Shown here piece by piece: positions 52,461-63,478 of a stretch of DNA of 64,000 bases (the stretch's first letter is position 1; every line of letters begins with the position of its first letter). The notes beneath the pieces are model-generated. The model searched no databases, was not told the origin of the DNA, and was given only the letters and a program-made list of their open reading frames with translations. The stretch spans positions 744,001-808,000 of the forward strand of contig NW_027488384.1 in NCBI RefSeq assembly GCF_051014445.1, in the 5' to 3' direction. Source of the DNA: Colletes latitarsis (Eukaryota > Arthropoda > Insecta > Hymenoptera > Colletidae). Made by a program: the position numbers and the translations under genes.

Positions 52461-55400
52461 TGAAACAGTCCATTAAACCTGGTTTCGATCAATGTTTTAG
52501 AGGATAACGCATGTTCTGTCTAGGTTAGGCCTGGGATTTGTCCTCATCAGACACATACTTTCGCATTCTTCACATACTTGTTGAACGGATCGTGGGTTTT
52601 TTCCGGTTTGGATCACGTAGTAATGTGATAGCACACTGAAACTGTCCATTAAACCTGGTTTCGATCAATATTTTAGAGGATAACGCATGTTAGGTCTAGG
52701 TTAGGCCTGGGATTTTCCCTCATCAGACACATACTTTCGCATTCTTCACATACTTGTTGAACGGATCCTGGGTATTTTTCTGGTTTGGATCACGTAGTGA
52801 TGTGGTACCACACTGAAACAGTCCATTAAACCTGGTTTCGATCAATATTTTTGAGGATAACGCATGTTAGATCTAGGTTAGGCCTGGGATTTGCCCTCAT
52901 CAGACACATACTTTCGCATTCGTCACATACTTGTTGAACGGATCCTGGGTTTTTTGTGGTTTGGATCACGTAGTAATGCGGTACTACACTGAAACATTCA
53001 ATTAAACCTGGTCTTGATAAATGTTTTAGAGGATAACGCATGTTGGGTCTGGGATAGGTCTGGGATTTGCTCTCATCAGGCTCGTACTTTCGCAAATTTC
53101 TCATAGTTGATGGCCAGATTCTGGGCTTTTTCTGGTTTGGATCACGTAGTAATGTGGTACCACACTGAAACAGTCCATTTATCCTGGTTTCGATCAATAT
53201 TTTTGAGGATAACGCATGTTATGTCTAGGTTAGGCCTGTGATTTGCCCTCATCAGACACATACTTTCGCATTCTTCACATACTTGTTGAACGGATCCTGG
53301 GTTTTTTCTGGTTTGGATCTCGTAGTAATGTGGTAGCACACTGAAACAGTCCATTAAACCTGGTTTCGATCAATATTTTTGAGGATAACGCATGTTATGT
53401 CTAGGTTAGGCCTCTGATTTGCCCTCATCAGACACATACTTTCGCATTCTTCACATACTTGTTGAACGGATCCTGGGTTTTTTCAGGTTTGGATCACGTA
53501 GTAATGTGGTACCACACTGAAACATTCAATTAAACCTGGTTTTGATAAATATTTTAGAGGATAACGCATGTTAGGTCTGGGTTAGGCCTGTGATTTGCCC
53601 TCATCAGACACATACTTTCGCATTCTCCACATACTTGTTGAACAGATCCTGGCTTTTTTTTCAGGTTTGGATCACGTAGTAATGTGGTACCACACTGAAA
53701 CATTCAATTAAACCTGGTCTTGATAAATATTTTAGAGGATAACGCATGTTAGGTCTGGGTTAGGTCTAGGATTTGCCCACATCAGGCTCATACCTTCGCA
53801 TATTTCTCATACTTGATGGCTAGACCCAGGGCTTTTTCTGGAAAGGATCACGTAGTAATGTGGTACCACACTGAAGCAGTCGATTAAACCTGGTTTCGAT
53901 CAATATTTTTGAGGATAACGCATGTTAGGTCTAGGTTAGGCCCGGGATTTTCCCTCATCAGGGTCATATTTCCGCGTTCTTCACATACTTGTTGAACAGA
54001 TCCTGGGTATTTTTCTGGTTTGGATCACGCAGTAATGTGGTACCACACTGAAACAGTCGGGTAAACCTGGTTTCGATCAATATTTTAGAGAATAACTCAT
54101 GTTAGGTCTAGGTTAGGTCTGGGATTTTCCTTCATCACACTCATACTTTCGCATTCTTCACATACTTGTTGAACGGATCCTGGGTTTTTTCTGGTTTCGA
54201 TCATGTAGTAATGTGGTACCACACTGGAACAGTCCATTGAACCTGGTTTCGATCAGTATTTTAGAGAATAACGCATGTTAGGTCTTGGTTAGGTCTGGGA
54301 TTTGCTCTCATCAGGCTCGTACTTCCGCATAATTCTCATAGTTGATGGCCAGATTCTGGGCTTTTTCTGGTTTGGATCACGTAGTAATGTGGTACCACAC
54401 TGAAACAGTCCATTAAACCTGGTTTCGATCAATATTTTTGAGGATAACGCATGTTATGTCTAGGTTAGGCCTGTGATTTGCCCTCATCAGACACATACTT
54501 TCGCATTCTTCACATACTTGTTGAACGGATCCTGGGTTTTTTCTGGTTTGGATCTCGTAGTAATGTGGTAGCACACTGAAACAGTCCGTTAAACCTGGTT
54601 TCGATCGATATTTTAGAGGATAACGCATGTTATGTCTAGGTTAGGCCTGGGATTTGCCCTCATCAGACACATGCTTTCGCATTCTCCACATACTTGTTGA
54701 ACAGATCCTGGGTTTTTTCAGGTTTGGACACATAGTAATGTGGTACCGCACTGAAACATTCAATTAAACCTGGTCTTGATAAATATTTTAGAGGATAACG
54801 CATGTTAGGTCTGGGTTAGGTCTAGGATTTGCCCTCATCAGGCTCATACTTTCGCATTCTTCACATTCTTGTTGAACGGATCCTGGGTTTTTTCTGGTTT
54901 GGATCACGTAGTAATGTGGTAGCACACTGAAACAGACCATTAATCCTGGTTTCGATCAATATTTTAGAGGATAACGCATGTTCTGTCTAGGTTAGGCCTG
55001 GGATTTGCCCTCATCAGACACATACTTTCGCATTCTTCACATACTTGTTGAACGGATCCTGGGTTTTTTCTGGTTTGGATCACGTAGTAATGTGGTACCA
55101 CACTGAAACTGTCGATTAAACCTGCTTTCGATCAATATATTTGAGAATTACTCATGTTAGGACTAGGTTAGGTCTGGGATTTGCTCTCATCAGGCTCGTA
55201 CTTTCGCAAATTTCTCATACTAGATGGCCTGATTCTGTGCTTTTTCTGGATTGGATCCCGTAGTAATGTGGTACCACACTGAAACTGTCGATTAAACCTG
55301 CTTTCGATCAATATATTTGAGAATTACTCATGTTAGATCTAGGTTTGGTCTGGGATTTGCTCTCATCAGGCTCGTACTTTCGCAAATTTCTCATACTAGA

Positions 55401-55632
55401 TGGCCTGATTCTGTGCTTTTTCTGGTTTGGATCCCGTAGTAATGTGGTACCACACTGAAACAGTCCATTAAACCTGGTTTCGATTAATATTTTTGAGGAT
55501 AACGCATGTTATGTCTAGGGTAGGCCTGTGATTTGCCCTCATCAGACACATACTTTCGCATTCTTCACATACTTGTTCAACGGATCCTGGGTATTTTTCT
55601 CGTTTGGATCACGTAGTGATGTGGTGCCACAT
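52461..55632 (+). repeat. 18-monomer higher-order repeat, unit 2 (3172 bp)
   Basis: Second unit of the 3172-bp tandem duplication. Both units end in the same GTGGTGCCACATTG monomer. The following base pattern (AATATTTTAGAGG for AATGTTTTAGAGG near 55660) shows where the third unit fails to continue. Confidence 0.93.
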
Positions 55633-56470
55633 TGAAACAGTCCATTAAACCTGGTTTCGATCAATATTTTAGAGGATAACGCATGTTATGTCTAGGTTAG
55701 GAATGTGATTTGCCCTCATCAGACACATACTTTCGCATTCTCCACATACTTGTTGAACAGATCCTGGGTTTTTTCAGGTTTGGATCACGTAGTAATGTGG
55801 TACCACACTGAAACATTCAATTAAACCTGGTCTTGATAAATATTTTAGAGGATAACGCATGTTAGGTCTGGGTTAGGTCTAGGATTTGCCCACATCAGGC
55901 TCATACCTTCGCATATTTCTCATACTTGATGGCTAGACCCAGGGCTTTTTCTGGAAAGGATCAGGTAGTAATGTGGTACCACACTGAAGCAGTCGATTAA
56001 ACCTGGTTTCGATCAATATTTTTGAGGATAACGCATGTTAGGTCTAGGTTAGGCCCGGGATTTGCCCTCATCAGACACATACTTTCGCATTCTCCACATA
56101 CTTGTTGAACAGATCCTGGGTTTTTTCAGGTTTGGATCACGTAGTAATGTGGTACCACACTGAAACATTCAATTAAACCTGGTCTTGATAAATATTTTAG
56201 AGGATAACGCATGTTAGGTCTGGGTTAGGTCTAGGATTTGCCCACATCAGGCTCGTACTTTCGCATATTTCTCACAGTTGATGGCCAGATTCTGGGCTTT
56301 TTCTGGTTTGGATCACGTAGTAATGTGGTACCACACTGAAACAGTCCATTAAACCTGGTTTCGATCAATATTTTAGAGGATAACGCATGTTCTGTCTAGG
56401 TTAGGCCTGGGATCTACCCTCATCAGACACATACTTTCGCATTCTTCACATACTTGTTGAACGGACCCTG
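55110..56470 (+). repeat. 24-monomer displaced segment, copy 1 (4227 bp)
   Basis: Matches about 59337-60697 at 4227 bp. The order shared is two AATATATTTGAGAATTAC monomers, the CGATTAATATTTTTG monomer, TTGTTCAACGGATCC with TTTTTCTCG, GGTTAGGAATGTGATTTG, GCTAGACCCAGGG and GGCCCGGGATTTGCC. It begins inside unit 2 of the 3172-bp repeat and runs beyond its end. Confidence 0.83.
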
Positions 56471-57215
56471 GGTATTTTTCTGGTTTGGATCACGTAGTAA
56501 TGTGGCACCACACAGAAATAGTCGATTGAACCTGGTTTCGATCAATATCTTAGAGGATAACTCATGTTAGGTCTAGGATACGTCTGGGCTTTGCCCTTAT
56601 CAGGCTCGTACTTTCGCATATTTCTCATAGTTGATGGCCAGATTCTGGGCTTTTTCTGGTTTGGATCACGTAGTAATGTGGTACCACACTGAAACAGTCC
56701 ATTAAACCTGGTTTCGATCAATATTTTTGAGGATAACGCATGTTATGTCTAGGTTAGGCCTGTGATTTGTCCTCATCAGACACATACTTTCGCATTCTTC
56801 AAATACTTGTTGAACGGATCCTGGGTTTTTTCTGGTTTCGATCATGTAGTAATATGGTACCACACTGGAACAGTCCATTAAACCTGGTTTCGATCAGTAT
56901 TTTAGAGAATAACGCATGTTAGGTCTTGGTTAGGTCTGGGATTTGCTCTCATCAGGCTCGTACTTTCGCATATTTCTCATAGTTGATGGCCAGATTCTGG
57001 GCTTTTTCTGGTTTGGATCACGTAGTAATGTGGTACCACACTGAAACAGACCATTAATCCTGGTTTCGATCAATATTTTAGAGGATAACGCATGTTCTGT
57101 CTAGGTTAGGCCTGGGATTTGCCCTCATCAGACACATACTTTCGCATTCTTCACATACTTGTTGAACGGATCCTGGGTTTTTTCTGGTTTGGATCACGTA
57201 GTAATGTGGTACCAC
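56470..57215 (+). repeat. 12-monomer displaced segment, copy 1 (2113 bp)
   Basis: Matches 58583-59328 at 2113 bp: CACAGAAATAGTCGATTGAACC, in part AGAAATAGTCGATTG, then AATATCTTAGAGG, GGATACGTCTGGG, CGATCATGTAGTAATATGG and CAGACCATTAATCC are shared. They part where this copy has GAAACATTCAATT and the other GAAACTGTCGATT. Confidence 0.86.
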
Positions 57216-58585
57216 ACTGAAACATTCAATTAAACCTGGTCTTGATAAATATTTTAGAGGATAACGCATGTTAGGTCTGGGTTAGGTCTAGGATTTGCCC
57301 ACATCAGGCTCATACCTTCGCATATTTCTCATACTTGATGGCTAGACCCAGGGCTTTTTCTGGAAAGGATCACGTAGTAATGTGGTACCACACTGAAGCA
57401 GTCGATTAAACCTGGTTTCGATCAATATTTTTGAGGATAACGCATGTTAGGTCTAGGTTAGGCCCGGGAATTTCCCTCATCAGGGTCATATTTCCGCGTT
57501 CTTCACATACTTGTTGAACAGATCCTGGGTATTTTTCTGGTTTGGATCACGCAGTAATGTGGTACCACACTGAAACAGTCGGGTAAACCTGGTTTCGATC
57601 AATATTTTAGAGAATAACTCATGTTAGGTCTAGGTTAGGTCTGGGATTTTCCTTCATCACACTCATACTTTCGCATTCTTCACATACTTGTTGAACGGAT
57701 CCTGGGTTTTTTCTGGTTTCGATCATGTAGTAATGTGGTACCACACTGGAACAGTCCATTGAACCTGGTTTCGATCAGTATTTTAGAGAATAACGCATGT
57801 TAGGTCTTGGTTAGGTCTGGGATTTGCTCTCATCAGGCTCGTACTTCCGCATAATTCTCATAGTTGATGGCCAGATTCTGGGCTTTTTCTGGTTTGGATC
57901 ACGTAGTAATGTGGTACCACACTGAAACAGTCCATTAAACCTGGTTTCGATCAATATTTTTGAGGATAACGCATGTTATGTCTAGGTTAGGCCTGTGATT
58001 TGCCCTCATCAGACACATACTTTCGCATTCTTCACATACTTGTTGAACGGATCCTGGGTTTTTTCTGGTTTGGATCTCGTAGTAATGTGGTAGCACACTG
58101 AAACAGTCCGTTAAACCTGGTTTCGATCGATATTTTAGAGGATAACGCATGTTATGTCTAGGTTAGGCCTGGGATTTGCCCTCATCAGACACATGCTTTC
58201 GCATTCTCCACATACTTGTTGAACAGATCCTGGGTTTTTTCAGGTTTGGACACATAGTAATGTGGTACCGCACTGAAACATTCAATTAAACCTGGTCTTG
58301 ATAAATATTTTAGAGGATAACGCATGTTAGGTCTGGGTCAGGTCTAGGATTTGCCCTCATCAGGCTCATACTTTCGCATTCTTCACATACTTGTTGAACG
58401 GATCCTGGGTTTTTTCTGGTTTGGATCACGTAGTAATGTGGTAGCACACTGAAACAGACCATTAATCCTGGTTTCGATCAATATTTTAGAGGATAACGCA
58501 TGTTCTGTCTAGGTTAGGCCTGGGATTTGCCCTCATCAGACACATACTTTCGCATTCTTCACATACTTGTTGAACGGATCCTGGG
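57195..58585 (+). repeat. Partial third copy of the 18-mer repeat (8 monomers)
   Basis: Matches 53673-55063 at 3522 bp (20 monomers). CAGTCGGGTAAACC, CATCACACTCATAC, CCGCATAATTCTC and TTTGGACACATAG are all retained. Visible differences are CGGGAATTTCCC for CGGGATTTTCCC near 57468 and GGGTCAGGTC for GGGTTAGGTC near 58329. It is spliced between the two copies of the 2113-bp displaced segment. Confidence 0.88.
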
Positions 58586-59328
58586 TATTTTTCTGGTTTG
58601 GATCACGTAGTAATGTGGCACCACACAGAAATAGTCGATTGAACCTGGTTTCGATCAATATCTTAGAGGATAACTCATGTTAGGTCTAGGATACGTCTGG
58701 GATTTGCCCTTATCAGGCTCGTACTTTCGCATATTTCTCATAGTTGATGGCCAGATTCTGGGCTTTTTCTGGTTTGGATCACGTAGTAATGTGGTACCAC
58801 ACTGAAACAGTCCATTAAACCTGGTTTCGATCAATATTTTTGAGGATAACGCATGTTATGTCTAGGTTAGGCCTGTGATTTGTCCTCATCAGACACATAC
58901 TTTCGCATTCTTCACATACTTGTTGAACGGATCCTGGGTTTTTTCTGGTTTCGATCATGTAGTAATATGGTACCACACTGGAACAGTCCATTAAACCTGG
59001 TTTCGATCAGTATTTTAGAGAATAACGCATGTTAGGTCTTGGTTAGGTCTGGGATTTGCTCTCATCAGGCTCGTACTTTCGCATATTTCTCATAGTTGAT
59101 GGCCAGATTCTGGGCTTTTTCTGGTTTGGATCACGTAGTAATGTGGTACCACACTGAAACAGACCATTAATCCTGGTTTCGATCAATATTTTAGAGGATA
59201 ACGCATGTTCTGTCTAGGTTAGGCCTGGGATTTGCCCTCATCAGACACATACTTTCGCATTCTTCACATACTTGTTGAACGGATCCTGGGTTTTTTCTGG
59301 TTTGGATCACGTAGTAATGTGGTACCAC
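58583..59328 (+). repeat. 12-monomer displaced segment, copy 2 (2113 bp)
   Basis: Counterpart of 56470-57215, joined on its right to the AATATATTTGAGAATTAC pair that begins the copy of 55110-56470. Confidence 0.86.
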
Positions 59329-59956
59329 ACTGAAACTGTCGATTAAACCTGCTTTCGATCAATATATTTGAGAATTACTCATGTTAGGTCTAGGTTAGGT
59401 CTGGGATTTGCTCTCATCAGGCTCGTACTTTCGCAAATTTCTCATACTAGATGGCCTGATTCTGTGCTTTTTCTGGTTTGGATCCCGTAGTAATGTGGTA
59501 CCACACTGAAACTGTCGATTAAACCTGCTTTCGATCAATATATTTGAGAATTACTCATGTTAGATCTAGGTTAGGTCTGGGATTTGCTCTCATCAGGCTC
59601 GTACTTTCGCAAATTTCTCATGCTATATGGCCTGATTCTGTGCTTTTTTTGGTTTGGATCCCGTAGTAATGTGGTACCACACTGAAACAGTCCATTAAAC
59701 CTGGTTTCGATTAATATTTTTGAGGATAACACATGTTATGTCTAGGGTAGGCCTGTGATTTGCCCTCATCAGACACATACTTTCGCATTCTTCACATACT
59801 TGTTCAACGGATCCTGGGTATTTTTCTCGTTTGGATCACGTAGTGATGTGGTGCCACACTGAAACAGTCCATTAAACCTGGTTTCGATCAATATTTTAGA
59901 GGATAACGCATGTTATGTCTAGGTTAGGAATGTGATTTGCCCTCATCAGACACATA

Positions 59957-61717
59957 CTTTCGCATTCTCCACATACTTGTTGAACAGATCCTGGGTTTTT
60001 TCAGGTTTGGATCACGTAGTAATGTGGTACCACACTGAAACATTCAATTAAACCTGGTCTTGATAAATATTTTAGAGGATAACGCATGTTAGGTCTGGGT
60101 TAGGTCTAGGATTTGCCCACATCAGGCTCATACCATCGCATATTTCTCATACTTGATGGCTAGACCCAGGGCTTTTTCTGGAAAGGATCAGGTAGTAATG
60201 TGGTACCACACTGAAGCAGTCGATTAAACCTGGTTTCGATCAATATTTTTGAGGATAACGCATGTTAGGTCTAGGTTAGGCCCGGGATTTGCCCTCATCA
60301 GACACATACTTTCGCATTCTCCACATACTTGTTGAACAGATCCTGGGTTTTTTCAGGTTTGGATCACGTAGTAATGTGGTACCACACTGAAACATTGAAT
60401 TAAACCTGGTCTTGATAAATATTTTAGAGGATAACGCATGTTAGGTCTGGGTTAGGTCTAGGATTTGCCCACATCAGGCTCGTACTTTCGCATATTTCTC
60501 ATAGTTGATGGCCAGATTCTGGGCTTTTTCTGGTTTGGATCACGTAGTAATGTGGTACCACACTGAAACAGTCCATTAAACCTGGTTTCGATCAATATTT
60601 TAGAGGATAACGCATGTTCTGCCTAGGTTAGGCCTGGGATCTACCCTCATCAGACACATACTTTCGCATTCTTCACATACTTGTTGAACGGACCCTGGGT
60701 GTTTTTCTGGTTTGGATCACGTAGTAATGTGGCACCACACAGAAATAGTCGATTGAACCTGGTTTCGATCAATATCTTAGAGGATAACTCATGTTAGGTC
60801 TAGGATAGGTCTGGGATTTGCCCTTATCACGCTCATAGTTTCGCGTTTTTCACATACTTCTTGAACAGATCCTGGGTTTTTTCTGGTTTCGATCATGTAG
60901 TAATGTGGTACCACACTGGAACAGTCCATTAAACCTTGTTTCGATCAGTATTTTAGAGAATAACGCATGTTAGGTCTTGGTTAGGTCTGGGATTTGCTCT
61001 CATCAGGCTCGTACTTTCGCATATTTCTCATAGTTGATGGCCAGATTCTGGGCTTTTTCTGGTTTGGATCACGTAGTAATGTGGTACCACACTGAAACAG
61101 TCCATTAAACCTGGTTTCGATCAATATTTTTGAGGATAACGCATGTTATGTCTAGGTTAGGCCTGTGATTTGTCCTCATCAGACACATACTTTCGCATTC
61201 TTCACATACTTGTTGAACGGATCCTGGGTTTTTTCTGGTTTCGATCATGTAGTAATATGGTACCACACTGGAACAGTCCATTAAACCTGGTTTCGATCAG
61301 TATTTTAGAGAATAACGCATGTTAGGTCTTGGTTAGGTCTGGGATTTGCTCTCATCAGGCTCGTACTTTCGCATATTTCTCATAGTTGATGGCCAGATTC
61401 TGGGCTTTTTCTGGTTTGGATCACGTAGTAATGTGGTACTACACTGAAACAGTCCATTAAACCTGGTTTCGATCAATATTTTTGAGGATAACGCATGTTA
61501 TGTCTAGGTTAGGCCTGTGATTTGCCCTCATCAGACACATACTTTCGCATTCTTCACATACTTGTTGAACGGATCCTGGGTTTTTTCTGGTTTGGATCTC
61601 GTAGTAATGTGGTAGCACACTGAAACAGTCCATTAAACCTGGTTTCGATCGATATTTTAGAGGATAACGCATGTTATGTCTAGGTTAGGCCTGGGATTTG
61701 CCCTCATCAGACACATG
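59957..61717 (+). repeat. 10-monomer higher-order repeat, unit 1 (1761 bp)
   Basis: Repeated directly at 61718-63478 and again from 63479. Marks shared by the first two units are GCTAGACCCAGGG, GGCCCGGGATTTGCC, GAAACATTGAATT, GTTCTGCCTAGG, GGACCCTGGGTGTTTTTC, TATCACGCTCATAG, ACTTCTTGAACAG and GGTACTACACTG. The one difference I saw is TACCATCGCA near 60131 against TACCTTCGCA in the later units. Confidence 0.93.
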
Positions 61718-63478
61718 CTTTCGCATTCTCCACATACTTGTTGAACAGATCCTGGGTTTTTTCAGGTTTGGATCACGTAGTAATGTGGTACCACACTGAA
61801 ACATTCAATTAAACCTGGTCTTGATAAATATTTTAGAGGATAACGCATGTTAGGTCTGGGTTAGGTCTAGGATTTGCCCACATCAGGCTCATACCTTCGC
61901 ATATTTCTCATACTTGATGGCTAGACCCAGGGCTTTTTCTGGAAAGGATCAGGTAGTAATGTGGTACCACACTGAAGCAGTCGATTAAACCTGGTTTCGA
62001 TCAATATTTTTGAGGATAACGCATGTTAGGTCTAGGTTAGGCCCGGGATTTGCCCTCATCAGACACATACTTTCGCATTCTCCACATACTTGTTGAACAG
62101 ATCCTGGGTTTTTTCAGGTTTGGATCACGTAGTAATGTGGTACCACACTGAAACATTGAATTAAACCTGGTCTTGATAAATATTTTAGAGGATAACGCAT
62201 GTTAGGTCTGGGTTAGGTCTAGGATTTGCCCACATCAGGCTCGTACTTTCGCATATTTCTCATAGTTGATGGCCAGATTCTGGGCTTTTTCTGGTTTGGA
62301 TCACGTAGTAATGTGGTACCACACTGAAACAGTCCATTAAACCTGGTTTCGATCAATATTTTAGAGGATAACGCATGTTCTGCCTAGGTTAGGCCTGGGA
62401 TCTACCCTCATCAGACACATACTTTCGCATTCTTCACATACTTGTTGAACGGACCCTGGGTGTTTTTCTGGTTTGGATCACGTAGTAATGTGGCACCACA
62501 CAGAAATAGTCGATTGAACCTGGTTTCGATCAATATCTTAGAGGATAACTCATGTTAGGTCTAGGATAGGTCTGGGATTTGCCCTTATCACGCTCATAGT
62601 TTCGCGTTTTTCACATACTTCTTGAACAGATCCTGGGTTTTTTCTGGTTTCGATCATGTAGTAATGTGGTACCACACTGGAACAGTCCATTAAACCTTGT
62701 TTCGATCAGTATTTTAGAGAATAACGCATGTTAGGTCTTGGTTAGGTCTGGGATTTGCTCTCATCAGGCTCGTACTTTCGCATATTTCTCATAGTTGATG
62801 GCCAGATTCTGGGCTTTTTCTGGTTTGGATCACGTAGTAATGTGGTACCACACTGAAACAGTCCATTAAACCTGGTTTCGATCAATATTTTTGAGGATAA
62901 CGCATGTTATGTCTAGGTTAGGCCTGTGATTTGTCCTCATCAGACACATACTTTCGCATTCTTCACATACTTGTTGAACGGATCCTGGGTTTTTTCTGGT
63001 TTCGATCATGTAGTAATATGGTACCACACTGGAACAGTCCATTAAACCTGGTTTCGATCAGTATTTTAGAGAATAACGCATGTTAGGTCTTGGTTAGGTC
63101 TGGGATTTGCTCTCATCAGGCTCGTACTTTCGCATATTTCTCATAGTTGATGGCCAGATTCTGGGCTTTTTCTGGTTTGGATCACGTAGTAATGTGGTAC
63201 TACACTGAAACAGTCCATTAAACCTGGTTTCGATCAATATTTTTGAGGATAACGCATGTTATGTCTAGGTTAGGCCTGTGATTTGCCCTCATCAGACACA
63301 TACTTTCGCATTCTTCACATACTTGTTGAACGGATCCTGGGTTTTTTCTGGTTTGGATCTCGTAGTAATGTGGTAGCACACTGAAACAGTCCATTAAACC
63401 TGGTTTCGATCGATATTTTAGAGGATAACGCATGTTATGTCTAGGTTAGGCCTGGGATTTGCCCTCATCAGACACATG
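61718..63478 (+). repeat. 10-monomer higher-order repeat, unit 2 (1761 bp)
   Basis: Second unit of the decamer. The bases compared match unit 1 throughout except near 60131. The unit boundary was set just after the ACACATGCTTTCG variant (61717 and 63478), whose counterpart before unit 1 at 59956 is ACACATACTTTCG. Confidence 0.94.

Noticed and set aside
1961..63433. Recurring minus-strand reading frames of 60-123 residues, most beginning MRYPLKY or close variants
   Set aside because: They are the satellite translated. Each covers about one monomer and ends at the same place in the repeat. A 176-bp unit shifts the frame by two at every turn, so none can extend. No start context, intron structure or known domain is seen, and homologues lie in every monomer.
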